Positions 1-8,614 are shown, counted from the first letter of the stretch. The stretch: DNA of 64,000 nt from Lachnoclostridium sp. UBA5890 (GCA_002431395.1 DJEU01000032.1:271025-335024), one strand, 5' to 3'. The notes: generated by a model not told the origin, from the sequence alone. Program-made: numbers and translations.

Positions 1-33
1 TGCAGACATCGCCACACATGGATTTCGAAATCA

Positions 34-1062
34 TTAATCTGTGATAAACATAGCATCTCCAAACGAAAAGAATCGATACCTTTCCTTTACCGCTTCTTCA
101 TACGCCTTCATAATAAAATCTTTTCCGGCAAGTGCAGAAACCAGCATCAAAAGAGTAGACTCCGGCAGATGAAAATTCGTGATCAGTTCATCCATAATCT
201 TAAAGGAATAACCCGGATAAATAAAGATCTCCGTGTCTCCCTCGCAGGCTTTGATATTTCCCTTTTCATCGGCTGCCGACTCCAGAGTACGGCAGCTTGT
301 CGTTCCGACGCAGATAATACGGCCGCCATTTTCTTTGGCTTTTCGTATTTTCTCTGCCTCTTCCGGTTCAATAAAATAATGCTCCGAATGCATGTGATGC
401 TGTGTCACATCGTCCACTTTTACCGGTCGGAATGTGCCGAGTCCCACATGAAGCGTAACATTGGCGACGATCACCCCTTTTTTCTCCAATTTTTCAAATA
501 ATTCATTGGTAAAATGAAGGCCGGCTGTCGGAGCCGCAGCGGATCCGTCGTATTTGGCGTACACCGTCTGATAGCGGTTTTTATCCTGCAATTTATGGGT
601 AATATATGGGGGAAGCGGCATCTGACCAAGCTGATCTAAAATCTCTTCAAAAATTCCCTCGTAGAAAAATTGAATCAGGCGGTTGCCGTCCTCCAGCACA
701 TCGATGATCTCTCCTTTCAGAAGCCCTTCTCCAAATGAGATCCGCGCACCGGCGCGTGCTTTCTTTCCGGGTTTTACCAAGGTCTCCCAGATGTCATCTT
801 TTCTTCTTTTTAGTAAAAGCAATTCGATCACCGCTCCGGTATCTTCCCGCGTTCCGTACAGTCTCGCCGGAATTACCTTCGTATTATTGCGCACCAGGCA
901 GTCTCCCGGATTCAAATAATCTATGATATCCGTAAAATGTTTATGTTCAATCGTTCCTGTTTTTCGATGAAGTACCATCAGCCGTGACGCACTTCGGTCC
1001 TCTAAAGGGTCCTGTGCGATCAGTTCTTTTGGCAGATCAAAGAAAAAATCACTCGTCTTCAT
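34..1062 (-). CDS. queA: S-adenosylmethionine:tRNA ribosyltransferase-isomerase
   Basis: The 342-residue product matches QueA throughout. QueA transfers and isomerises the ribosyl part of S-adenosylmethionine onto 7-aminomethyl-7-deazaguanine in tRNA to give epoxyqueuosine, a cytoplasmic step of queuosine synthesis. Family signatures visible are DFFFDLPKELIAQ at the N-terminus, AAPTAGLHFT in the middle, and TNFHLPESTLLMLVSAL near the C-terminus. The ATG at 1062 is preferred over the upstream in-frame ATG at 1089 because an AGAGGAA ribosome site lies about 6 bases before it. Length is normal. The gene is divergent from the ppx/ppk operon; no other queuosine gene is in the window. Confidence 0.95.
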   Translation of the reverse strand: MKTSDFFFDLPKELIAQDPLEDRSASRLMVLHRKTGTIEHKHFTDIIDYLNPGDCLVRNNTKVIPARLYGTREDTGAVIELLLLKRRKDDIWETLVKPGKKARAGARISFGEGLLKGEIIDVLEDGNRLIQFFYEGIFEEILDQLGQMPLPPYITHKLQDKNRYQTVYAKYDGSAAAPTAGLHFTNELFEKLEKKGVIVANVTLHVGLGTFRPVKVDDVTQHHMHSEHYFIEPEEAEKIRKAKENGGRIICVGTTSCRTLESAADEKGNIKACEGDTEIFIYPGYSFKIMDELITNFHLPESTLLMLVSALAGKDFIMKAYEEAVKERYRFFSFGDAMFITD

Positions 1063-1147
1063 TTTTATTCCTCTCTTTCCAAATATCACGTCTTCAAAAT
1101 TTGTCGTAAATTACACATATATTTTAGCTGATTTTTACATAAAATAC

Positions 1148-1176
1148 TAGTCATTTTTACAAAAAACTATTATAAT
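1148..1176 (+). promoter_or_regulatory. Candidate sigma-A promoter of the ppx-ppk operon
   Basis: TAGTCA (1148-1153) and a perfect TATAAT (1171-1176) are separated by 17 bp. The -35 matches consensus at 4 of 6 positions. Transcription would start near 1183, a few bases before the inverted repeat at 1186-1218, so the repeat would be the first structure in the leader. Confidence 0.5.
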
Positions 1177-1185
1177 AAAAAGTAT

Positions 1186-1222
1186 CTATTCAGGATCTAA
1201 TGTATGGGACCTGAATAGTTAC
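1186..1222. repeat. Short inverted repeat carrying the ends of the 55998-56183 element
   Basis: CTATTCAGG (1186-1194) and CCTGAATAG (1210-1218) form a perfect 9-bp inverted repeat with a 15-base centre. The right part GGACCTGAATAGTTAC (1207-1222) is identical to the right end of the 186-bp element at 55998-56183. It therefore looks like an internally deleted copy of that element, or only its basal stem. It lies in the predicted 5' leader of ppx-ppk. Confidence 0.7.
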
Positions 1223-1261
1223 TAATAACTACTTGTGAACATAATGAAGGGAGGCACTTCC

Positions 1262-2776
1262 ATGGTAATAACTACCTATGCGGCAATTGATGTAGGTTCC
1301 AATGGTCTTTCCATGAAAATATATGAAGTATCAAAAGGCAAGGGTATCGTTGAACTTACCCATATCCGCCACAAATTGTCGATTGGGTCGGAAATATTTG
1401 CCAAACATCAGATTACCTATAAGACATTGTCCGAAATCTGCCGGGTACTAAAAGATTTCAAAAAAATTATGGAAGAATACCAAGTAACTTCCTATCAAGC
1501 ATATAGCGGGGATGCGCTCCGTGAGGCTTCCAACCGTCTGATCGTACTGGATCAGATCAAATTACAGACGGACATCAAAGTAAAAATTCTGAGTAACAGC
1601 GAGCAGCGCTTTTTATATTATAAAGCCATTTCCATGAAGGAATCCTATTTTGACGATCTGATCGACGAAGGTGCCTTGATTGTGGATATGAGTGCCGGCA
1701 GCGTACAGTTTTCCTTTTTCCGCCACGGCGTATTGGAATTTACCCAGAATCTGAAACTTGGTTCGACTAGGATCAATGAACTGCTTCACACGATGGAATC
1801 CGAAGTATTTCATTACAATGAGCTGATCTTGGATTATCTCGATAAGGATTTGACAACTTTTTACAATTTGTATCTTAGTCAGAAAAAAGTTCGTCATATT
1901 ATCGCTGTCGGAAGTAATCTGCCGGAGATTAAAGCACGTCTGTCCGAGAAAGATCCGGAATTTCAGGGATTGATCTCACGAAAAGATTTTGAAAAGATTA
2001 AAAATGCAAGCCATCTCGGTCTTGCACATATGGACCAGATTCTGCCGACACTGCTTTTATTCCGCAAGATTGGTGCCCTTACCAAATGCAATGACCTGTA
2101 TCTTTCCGCGATCGATCTGTGCGACAGCATGGTGGCGGATTATACAGAACGACGGGAAAAAATACGGCCGGCACACGATTTTTCAAAAGATATTATCGAA
2201 TCGGCCAAAAATATTGCCATTCGTTACCAATGTGATATGGCACACATTGAAAATGTGGTTTATCTTGCCACCGAAATATTTGACAACATCCGGAAACTTC
2301 ACGGGCTTGGCAAACGTGAACGTCTGCTTCTGCAGATTGCCGTAATCTTACACAGCTGCGGCGCTTTTGTCAATATGGCGCAGACACGCGAAAATTCTTA
2401 TAAAATTATTATGAGTACGGAAATCATCGGAATTTCACACATTGAACGCGTTATGGTAGCAAATATCGTACGGTACAATAATGAATATTTTCCGGATTAT
2501 CAGGACATTGACGAGGAAGAGATCACCAAAGACCAGTATATCACCATCGTCAAACTGTGCGCGATTCTGAAACTGGCGAATGTTCTTGACAAGAGTAATC
2601 ATCAGAGGATTCAGAAAGTACGTATGAGTCTCAAAGAAAATTCCCTGCAGATCACGGCTTACACATTGCAGGATATCACATTGGAAAAAGGACTATTTCA
2701 CCGCAAAGCGGATGTATTTGAAGAAGTATTTGGCATCCGTCCGGTATTAAAAAAGAAAGAGGGGACGCTGAAATGA
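1262..2776 (+). CDS. Ppx/GppA-like phosphatase with HD-like C-terminal domain, active-site motifs degenerate
   Basis: This 504-residue protein has the two-part architecture of exopolyphosphatase/guanosine pentaphosphate phosphohydrolase: an actin-like N-terminal domain (AAIDVGSNGLSMKI, about residues 5-18) and an HD-type C-terminal domain (from about 310). It is coupled to ppk by an ATGA overlap, which supports a polyphosphate role. Several family motifs are altered: the usual DIGGGS phosphate loop reads DMSAGS, and the usual HD pair of the C-terminal domain reads HS (ILHSCG). The conserved glutamate of the EEAR-type motif seems to remain as SNSEQRF. It may thus be a polyphosphate-binding regulator rather than an efficient hydrolase. 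The start at 1262 follows GGGAGG by 7 bases. Confidence 0.8.
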   Translation: MVITTYAAIDVGSNGLSMKIYEVSKGKGIVELTHIRHKLSIGSEIFAKHQITYKTLSEICRVLKDFKKIMEEYQVTSYQAYSGDALREASNRLIVLDQIKLQTDIKVKILSNSEQRFLYYKAISMKESYFDDLIDEGALIVDMSAGSVQFSFFRHGVLEFTQNLKLGSTRINELLHTMESEVFHYNELILDYLDKDLTTFYNLYLSQKKVRHIIAVGSNLPEIKARLSEKDPEFQGLISRKDFEKIKNASHLGLAHMDQILPTLLLFRKIGALTKCNDLYLSAIDLCDSMVADYTERREKIRPAHDFSKDIIESAKNIAIRYQCDMAHIENVVYLATEIFDNIRKLHGLGKRERLLLQIAVILHSCGAFVNMAQTRENSYKIIMSTEIIGISHIERVMVANIVRYNNEYFPDYQDIDEEEITKDQYITIVKLCAILKLANVLDKSNHQRIQKVRMSLKENSLQITAYTLQDITLEKGLFHRKADVFEEVFGIRPVLKKKEGTLK

Positions 2777-4866
2777 CAAATTTTTACAATCGAGAATTAA
2801 GTTGGCTCGGATTTAATTACCGAGTTCTTTCGGAAGCACGTGATAAAAATATTCCGCTTATGGAACGCTTGAAATTTTTAAGTATTACCGCATCCAACCT
2901 GGATGAATTTTTCATGATCCGCGTGGCTTCTCTGAAAGATATGGTGCATGCAAAATACACTAAAAAAGATATCGCTGGACTGACTCCCAAAGAACAGCTT
3001 GCGATCATTTCCACGGGAACGCATGAATTGGTAGAAAAACAGTACAATACCTACAATCGTTCTTTTCTGCCGGCTCTGAAACACAACGGACTGACGATCG
3101 TAACGCAATACGAGGCATTGAATGCCGAGCAGGCCGAATATGTAGACCGCTATTTTATGCGTGAAGTATATCCGGTATTGACACCGATGGCCGTTGACTC
3201 TTCCCGTCCATTTCCATTGATCCGCAATAAATCGCTCAATATCGCAGCACTTTTAATGGACAAAAAGAGGAAAGACACCATTGATTTTGCCACGGTTCAG
3301 GTGCCTTCTGTTCTTCCAAGAATTGTAAATATTCCTTCTGAAAAAGAAGGCGAGACCTGCATTATTCTGCTGGAACAGATTATTGAAAAAAATATACAGA
3401 AACTGTTTTTAAATTACAAAGTATTGGATGCGACCCCGTACCGTGTCATGAGAAATGCTGATCTTACGATCGACGAGGATGAAGCTGCCGACCTTTTGAT
3501 TGAAATCGAACGCCAGTTAAAGAAACGTCAATGGGGCGAGGCAATCCGTCTGGAAGTGGAACAGGGAATTGATAAACGCCTGTTAAAAATATTGAAAAAA
3601 GAACTGCAGATTCAGCAGGAAGATATTTTTACCATCCGGGGTCCACTTGATCTTACCTTTTTAATGAAAGTGTATGGCATGGAGGGCTTTGATCATCTGA
3701 AGGAAGAACCTTACACCCCGCAGCCTCCGAAGGGACTTGATATGGATGGCGATCTCTTTGAGCAGATCCGCCAGAAAGATATTCTGCTCCACCATCCTTA
3801 CGAGACCTTTGATCCGGTCGTTAATTTTGTACGGTTTGCTGCCAAAGACCCGGATGTCCTTGCGATCAAGCAGACATTGTACCGTGTCAGCAGCAATTCG
3901 CCGATTATTGCCTCGTTAGCGCAGGCGGCAGAAAATGGGAAACAGGTTACGGTTCTGGTCGAATTAAAAGCCCGTTTTGATGAGGAAAACAATATTGTCT
4001 GGGCGAGAAAACTGGAAAAAGCCGGCTGTCATGTTATTTATGGCCTCGTCGGATTAAAAACGCATAGTAAAATTACGCTCGTCGTACGGCGTGAAGAAGA
4101 AGGAATCCGCCGATATGTCCACCTCGGAACCGGTAACTACAACGATTCTACGGCAAAGCTTTATACCGATATGGGTATGTTTACGTGCAAACGTGCCTAT
4201 GGCGAAGATGCAACCGCCGTATTTAACATGCTTTCCGGTTATTCTGAGCCTCTCTCCTGGAATAAACTGGCATTGGCACCGACCTGGCTCCGCACACGTT
4301 TTGTCGAACTGATCAATCGCGAACGTGACTATGCAGCGATGGGAAAACCGGCTCGTATTGTCGCAAAGATGAATTCTCTGTGTGATGCCGGCATCATTAA
4401 TGCCCTTTACGAGGCCTCTGCTGCCGGTGTTCAGATTGAACTGATCGTGCGTGGTATCTGCTGCCTGAAGCAGGGTGTTCCCGGCATGAGCGAAACCATT
4501 CAGGTGCGTTCGATCGTCGGTACGTTTTTGGAACACTCCCGTATTTTCTATTTTGAAAATGACGGCAGTCCGGAGATTTACATGGGAAGTGCCGACTGGA
4601 TGCCACGAAACTTAGATAAACGTGTCGAAATCCTCTTTCCGGTCGAAGATCCGGACCTGAAAAAGGAAATCGTTCACATCCTGCACACCCAGCTTGCGGA
4701 CAATACAAAGGCGCATCTTCTACAGCCGGACGGACTTATTGATCCTGAAAAAGACGGCCTTGTCAAAGTGTATGGAGGTTTCTATAAAAAAGCAGACCGC
4801 CGCGGTCATGCAGCCGTCTGCTCACAAATGCAGTTTTGTAAAGAAGCAAAGAAAAATACAAAATAA
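2773..4866 (+). CDS. ppk: Polyphosphate kinase 1
   Basis: The 697-residue protein is a full-length Ppk1, which polymerises the terminal phosphate of ATP into inorganic polyphosphate through a phosphohistidine. The diagnostic N-terminus FYNRELSWLGFNYRVL is present, followed by NLDEFFMIRVASL, and the catalytic histidine motif LKTHSKITLVVR in the phospholipase-D-like part. The second conserved histidine lies in FLEHSRIFYF. The start codon overlaps the ppx-like stop (ATGA), so the two are translationally coupled. The gene ends at a strong hairpin shared with the convergent alarmone synthetase gene. Confidence 0.96.
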   Translation: MTNFYNRELSWLGFNYRVLSEARDKNIPLMERLKFLSITASNLDEFFMIRVASLKDMVHAKYTKKDIAGLTPKEQLAIISTGTHELVEKQYNTYNRSFLPALKHNGLTIVTQYEALNAEQAEYVDRYFMREVYPVLTPMAVDSSRPFPLIRNKSLNIAALLMDKKRKDTIDFATVQVPSVLPRIVNIPSEKEGETCIILLEQIIEKNIQKLFLNYKVLDATPYRVMRNADLTIDEDEAADLLIEIERQLKKRQWGEAIRLEVEQGIDKRLLKILKKELQIQQEDIFTIRGPLDLTFLMKVYGMEGFDHLKEEPYTPQPPKGLDMDGDLFEQIRQKDILLHHPYETFDPVVNFVRFAAKDPDVLAIKQTLYRVSSNSPIIASLAQAAENGKQVTVLVELKARFDEENNIVWARKLEKAGCHVIYGLVGLKTHSKITLVVRREEEGIRRYVHLGTGNYNDSTAKLYTDMGMFTCKRAYGEDATAVFNMLSGYSEPLSWNKLALAPTWLRTRFVELINRERDYAAMGKPARIVAKMNSLCDAGIINALYEASAAGVQIELIVRGICCLKQGVPGMSETIQVRSIVGTFLEHSRIFYFENDGSPEIYMGSADWMPRNLDKRVEILFPVEDPDLKKEIVHILHTQLADNTKAHLLQPDGLIDPEKDGLVKVYGGFYKKADRRGHAAVCSQMQFCKEAKKNTK

Positions 4867-4882
4867 TAGAGGATACAACGCA

Positions 4883-4918
4883 AAACAGAGGAAGGCTTTT
4901 ACCGGCCTTCCTCTGTTT
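4883..4918. terminator. Bidirectional terminator between ppk and the alarmone synthetase gene
   Basis: AAACAGAGGAAGGC (4883-4896) pairs perfectly with GCCTTCCTCTGTTT (4905-4918) around an 8-base loop. The right arm lies inside the last codons of the convergent relQ-like gene, so one sequence serves as coding tail and terminator. Confidence 0.8.
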
Positions 4919-5624
4919 GACATTGTTCTGCCAGCCGCTGCATCTTGCGGTCCGCGCGTGCCATCAGATCGGCACACCGCTTTAACTGCTTATGCATCTC
5001 CGGCGTAAATTTTTCTTCTTTCTTATAACGAAGCTGATGCTCCGTACTTGCCCAGAAATTCATCGCGATTGTACGAAATTGTATTTCAATCGGCACTTTT
5101 TTCTTTTCATCCGAGAAGAAAACATCCACCATAACGATCACATGCAGACTTCGATATCCATTGTCCTTCGGATGTTCTATGTAATCTTTGACACGAATGA
5201 CTTCGACATCCGTCTGATTCATCAGCATCGCCGCCACATGGTATACATCTGTTATAAACGGGCAGATAACGCGCACTCCGGCGATATCGTGAATATTTCC
5301 CATCATACAACTGATCGTAAGCGGCAGTCCTTTTTTCTTCATCTTTTCGATAATACTGTCCGCCGATTTTACACGGCTCTTAATATTCTCGATTGGATTC
5401 CGGTCATTGCAGTACTGAAATTCTTTATTCAATATTTCCAGTTTTGCTGTCACCTGCTGAATCCCCGCCTCATAAAAGAACATGATCTGTCGATACTGTT
5501 TTTCCATATCTAAAAGGTCACCTGTCTGTGGCAGAAGTATCTCATTCCCATCTTCCGGAATGACATTAACCACTTCGATGTCCCCTTCTTTTTTCGTTGT
5601 TAAACGACTCAATACATTTTTCAA
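4899..5624 (-). CDS. Small alarmone synthetase, RelQ/YjbM-type GTP pyrophosphokinase
   Basis: The 241-residue protein consists of a single RelA/SpoT synthetase domain without the HD hydrolase, TGS or ACT parts of long Rel proteins. Such proteins transfer pyrophosphate from ATP to GTP or GDP to give (p)ppGpp. Recognisable motifs are DIAGVRVICPF, NGYRSLHVIV and VPIEIQFRT, followed by a helical tail as in RelQ. A GTG at 5633 is possible, but the TTG at 5624 is better placed, 8 bases after AGGAAG. The gene faces ppk across a shared terminator, placing alarmone and polyphosphate synthesis side by side. RelP is the alternative subfamily. Confidence 0.88.
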   Translation of the reverse strand: MKNVLSRLTTKKEGDIEVVNVIPEDGNEILLPQTGDLLDMEKQYRQIMFFYEAGIQQVTAKLEILNKEFQYCNDRNPIENIKSRVKSADSIIEKMKKKGLPLTISCMMGNIHDIAGVRVICPFITDVYHVAAMLMNQTDVEVIRVKDYIEHPKDNGYRSLHVIVMVDVFFSDEKKKVPIEIQFRTIAMNFWASTEHQLRYKKEEKFTPEMHKQLKRCADLMARADRKMQRLAEQCQTEEGR

Positions 5625-5699
5625 AGCTATCACTTCCTATCTATTTTCTATCATATCGTAAAAAGTTGAATAGAACGTCAAAAAAGTGTGAATTAAGTG

Positions 5700-6326
5700 T
5701 TAAAATATTACGCTCTTGGCCAACTCGTCTGCCATATCATTGTAATGGTCGCCGGAGTGGCCTTTTACCTTGACAAAGGTCACCTGCAGTTTGTCCTGCA
5801 CTGAATCATAATATTTTTTATAGGCTTTCGTTCCCTCTTTATTTGTCTTCCATTCTCCCAGGCACCACGAAGCGATTCCCTGATAATCATGATAAATTTT
5901 TATCTTCCGGATCCCCCGTTTGACAGCAAGTTCCATCGCAAGCCGGGATCCCAGGATCTCGCCAGCCACATTCCGCATCTGCGCCAGTTCTTCATCTTCC
6001 CCTTTTTGTGCCATCGTTTCTTCTTTTCCCTCATACAAAAACACGACACCACAACTGTACTCGCCGGTTGCGACATTATAGCTTCCATCTACATAAGCGA
6101 CTGCCGTATCTTTGTCTGGCAGCCCGGTTTCTTCGTCACTTCCTGCCTCATTTCCATCAGAGGCGGCTGCCGTTCCACGGACAAAATTCTCTGCCTCTTC
6201 CATCGTCGGAAAACTTTTGTAAATCGCCCCGGAATATCCATCGGTCTGCGCTTTACAGTCATTCCACGTCAGGTAGATCCCCGGTGTTTTTCCCTTCTTT
6301 ACTGCATAATATTTCTTTTTTGCCAT
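5700..6326 (-). CDS. rnhA: Ribonuclease HI with N-terminal RNA:DNA hybrid-binding domain
   Basis: This 208-residue RNase H1 degrades the RNA strand of RNA:DNA hybrids. Residues about 1-48 form the viroplasmin-like hybrid-binding domain (KKYYAVKKGKTPGIY, then SFPTMEEAENFV). The catalytic domain shows AVAYVDGSYN (Asp), the Glu of AGEILGSRLAMEL, the Asp of YHDYQGIASW and VKGHSGDHYNDMADELA (His and Asp). The start follows AAAGGAGCAGGCAG. It overlaps the end of the pseudouridine synthase gene by 68 bases in another frame, unusually long for this region, and is the last gene of the four-gene operon that starts near 8.5 kb. Confidence 0.93.
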   Translation of the reverse strand: MAKKKYYAVKKGKTPGIYLTWNDCKAQTDGYSGAIYKSFPTMEEAENFVRGTAAASDGNEAGSDEETGLPDKDTAVAYVDGSYNVATGEYSCGVVFLYEGKEETMAQKGEDEELAQMRNVAGEILGSRLAMELAVKRGIRKIKIYHDYQGIASWCLGEWKTNKEGTKAYKKYYDSVQDKLQVTFVKVKGHSGDHYNDMADELAKSVIF

Positions 6327-7062
6327 CTGCCTGCTCCTTTAATATCTCAATTTCTTTTTCTGTCAGCTGCCGCCATTGTCCCTTTTCCATCGAATCTTCC
6401 AGCTTGATTCCCGCCATCGCCACACGTTTCAGATAAACAACTTCTTTTCCGAGTTTATGAAACATCCGCTTCACCTGATGAAATTTTCCCTCTGTGATGG
6501 TAAGAAGGCATTCTCGTTCGGAAAGAATTTCCATCTTTGCGGGCTTCGTCAAATGTTTCTCTCCAATGTCCAGTCCTTCTTTCATGTGCAGCACATCCAT
6601 TTCACTCACTGCTGTATCTAATTGCACCAGATATGTCTTTTCTACATGGAACTTCGGGGACAAAAGCCGGTGTGCCAGTTCTCCGTCATTGGTAAAGATA
6701 AGAAGACCTTCCGTGTCCTTATCAAGCCGCCCCATCGGAAACAGATCTTTTGCCAGAAACGGCACTTCCCCTTCACCCGCAAATCCACCACGGCGCACGG
6801 CATCCAAAACCGTTTCTTCTCTCGTATCCTCTGTGGCAGACACGATTCCGGCAGGCTTATGAAAAAGAAGATACTGGTACTGCTGCCCACAGATTCTCCG
6901 TCCTTCCATCTCAATGACATCCTCTGCGGACACCTTATATCCAGCATCTCTGATCACGGCATCCTGAACCTTTACCAGTCCGGATGCTACCTTTTTTTTA
7001 ATCTGACTCCTCGTCCATTCGGTATGATCCGATAAATATTTATCCAAGCGAATCTTCTTCAA
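6259..7062 (-). CDS. RsuA-family pseudouridine synthase
   Basis: The 267-residue protein isomerises uridine to pseudouridine in rRNA. It has an N-terminal S4 RNA-binding domain (IRLDKYLSDHTEWTRSQIKK) and the catalytic motif GRLDKDTEGLLIFTNDGEL with the essential aspartate, then TEGKFHQVKRMF near the end, typical of RsuA/RluB/RluE/RluF; the exact target cannot be told. A TTG at 7062 is preferred because GGAGG lies 6 bases before it, while the ATG at 7068 touches GGAGG. About 23 residues beyond the normal RsuA end overlap the start of rnhA. Confidence 0.88.
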   Translation of the reverse strand: MKKIRLDKYLSDHTEWTRSQIKKKVASGLVKVQDAVIRDAGYKVSAEDVIEMEGRRICGQQYQYLLFHKPAGIVSATEDTREETVLDAVRRGGFAGEGEVPFLAKDLFPMGRLDKDTEGLLIFTNDGELAHRLLSPKFHVEKTYLVQLDTAVSEMDVLHMKEGLDIGEKHLTKPAKMEILSERECLLTITEGKFHQVKRMFHKLGKEVVYLKRVAMAGIKLEDSMEKGQWRQLTEKEIEILKEQADGKKEILCSKEGKNTGDLPDVE

Positions 7063-7654
7063 TATCATCCTCCTGTAATCGTCCCTTCTCTACATTTGGA
7101 CGGATAAATGTCTCATAGGCATACTTCCAAAGTACTTCAGACCCTTCTGCAGTGCGCTCGTTTCTGCCAAGCACCTGGGAAAGATGTACGCCGTGTTCTT
7201 CCCACGCTTTGCCATCGGTCGCCGCATTCAGCATAAGCGGCTGGATATTGTCCATCGTTCTGGCAAATTTTGCCTCCGGCGTCTCTCTTGCTTCAAATTC
7301 TTCCCAGAGAGCCCGCAAAGTTTTTCCCTGCTCCTCCGGCAAAATAGAAAAAATACGGTCTGCCGCCTTTACTTCGCGTTCACGCTGCGTCGCCTTTCCT
7401 GCTTCATCATACGCATACGTATCCCCGGCATCGATCTCCACAAGATCATGGATCAAAAGCATCGAAACCGTTTTTAATACATCAATTTTTTCATTGGCAT
7501 ATTCACTGAGTAATAACGTCATAATTGCCATATGCCAGGCATGTTCCGCGTCATTTTCCTTGCGGTCTGCTCCGGTCAGATACGTCTGTCTTCCAATCTT
7601 CTTTTCCTTATCGATCTCACGAAAAAAAGCAAATTGCTTATCGAGTCTTTCCAT
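7040..7654 (-). CDS. HD-domain hydrolase (YfbR/HDDC2-like)
   Basis: A 204-residue protein with a complete metal-binding HD signature: the first histidine in ENDAEHAWHMAIM, the HD pair in LLIHDLVEIDAGD, and a later aspartate in TMDNIQPLMLN. This layout is typical of the HDDC2/YfbR group, in which YfbR is a 5'-deoxynucleotidase; the substrate here is unknown. The gene overlaps the start of the rsuA-like gene by 23 bases, and the upstream membrane-protein gene ends 3 bases before its start, so the four genes 8467-5700 should be one operon. Confidence 0.85.
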   Translation of the reverse strand: MERLDKQFAFFREIDKEKKIGRQTYLTGADRKENDAEHAWHMAIMTLLLSEYANEKIDVLKTVSMLLIHDLVEIDAGDTYAYDEAGKATQREREVKAADRIFSILPEEQGKTLRALWEEFEARETPEAKFARTMDNIQPLMLNAATDGKAWEEHGVHLSQVLGRNERTAEGSEVLWKYAYETFIRPNVEKGRLQEDDIEEDSLG

Positions 7655-7657
7655 TTT

Positions 7658-8467
7658 TCAGGCTTCCTTTCCGGCAGACAGGATCTTTCTTGGATCCGGT
7701 TCGATCTCATCTGTCTTAAACCAGTGCCAGACAACACTGCCACAGATCACTGCGATCACGGTCAGCACAATCAAAACCACAATTTTCTGTACGATACCAC
7801 TTGGAATCACGTTTACGAAAATCTGATTGATAAGCATGATAACCTCATAAATTACCGCTCCGGTAATCCAGGCATGATGTACTTTCCGCTCTTCATAATA
7901 TTTTGCCATAATCAATGTAATCGCCATAATAACGATAAACATCAACAAACATTTGTAGGTTCCCTCTAACATCGACGGAATCGTCGTACGTTCAATGGCT
8001 TTCATATAATCGGTCTCTTTTCCAATCTGTCCGTTATTGATGCGGATGGACGCATAAGCACTGTAAAAATATGGCTGTACCAGTTCCAATGCCACTTTTC
8101 CAAGGGAAAATCCGATTCCTACTACCGCGCTTCGATAGATCGAACGCTTCTTTTCATTTGTCAGATAGATTCCCCAGTACAGCGCAGCGATCGTAAATGC
8201 GGTGCTCAAAAATGTCAGTCCGAAAGACACTCCAACCTTGGCAATCCCGGATACTCCTTTAAACACAAGGGCCATAAGGTACATTGCCAGAAAGGAAAAG
8301 ATCAGATACTGCCATAAATATCCAAGAAAGCCATATCCAAGTGCTCCCGGCAGCCCCGTTTCCAGTTTGCTGGAACGTTTGTGAATTTTAAAATATGCAA
8401 TCCCCAAAACAACAAGTGCGATCAGGGGACAAGCTATCATACATACAATTTTTATCGTTGGAATCAT
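7658..8467 (-). CDS. Multi-pass membrane protein, YhfC-like
   Basis: A 269-residue protein with about seven hydrophobic segments and a charged cytoplasmic tail. Hydrophobic layout and the segment KKRSIYRSAVVGIGFSLGK resemble the YhfC family of putative intramembrane proteases, whose motif is normally close to ExxxR followed by FGxGHGG. Here the expected glutamate and histidine are not evident, so if related it is divergent and perhaps non-proteolytic. It is the first gene of the operon with the HD hydrolase, the pseudouridine synthase and RNase HI. The family assignment is tentative; the membrane topology is secure. Confidence 0.55.
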   Translation of the reverse strand: MIPTIKIVCMIACPLIALVVLGIAYFKIHKRSSKLETGLPGALGYGFLGYLWQYLIFSFLAMYLMALVFKGVSGIAKVGVSFGLTFLSTAFTIAALYWGIYLTNEKKRSIYRSAVVGIGFSLGKVALELVQPYFYSAYASIRINNGQIGKETDYMKAIERTTIPSMLEGTYKCLLMFIVIMAITLIMAKYYEERKVHHAWITGAVIYEVIMLINQIFVNVIPSGIVQKIVVLIVLTVIAVICGSVVWHWFKTDEIEPDPRKILSAGKEA

Positions 8468-8506
8468 AATATTAAACCTTGCCTTTCAAATTCATTGCTA
8501 GAGATT

Positions 8507-8535
8507 ATTATAGTTTATTTACCGAGAGAAGTCAA
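8507..8535 (-). promoter_or_regulatory. Sigma-A promoter of the membrane protein-HD-rsuA-rnhA operon
   Basis: Read on the minus strand: TTGACT (8535-8530), 17 bp, TATAAT (8512-8507), 39 bases upstream of the membrane-protein start. Confidence 0.7.
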
Positions 8536-8562
8536 TTATGACAAAATGAACATTATGTAAAG

Positions 8563-8608
8563 AAAAACCACCCCGCTGATCTCTTTTGTATCAGCAAAGT
8601 GGTTTTTT
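8563..8608 (-). terminator. Terminator of the MMPL-TetR operon
   Basis: AAAAACCAC and GTGGTTTTTT flank an inner stem GCTGAT/ATCAGC. It lies directly after the TetR stop at 8615 and ends in a T-run on both strands. Confidence 0.8.
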
Positions 8609-8614
8609 ATCGTT

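Noticed and set aside
1143..1158. TACTAGTCATT near the ppx promoter as a site for the first TetR
   Set aside because: It matches one half of the 13.38-kb palindrome only; the other half is absent.
5641..5699. Promoter for the alarmone synthetase gene
   Set aside because: A TTGACG is present but no -10-like sequence lies at 16-18 bp; the available TATGAT is 20 bp away.
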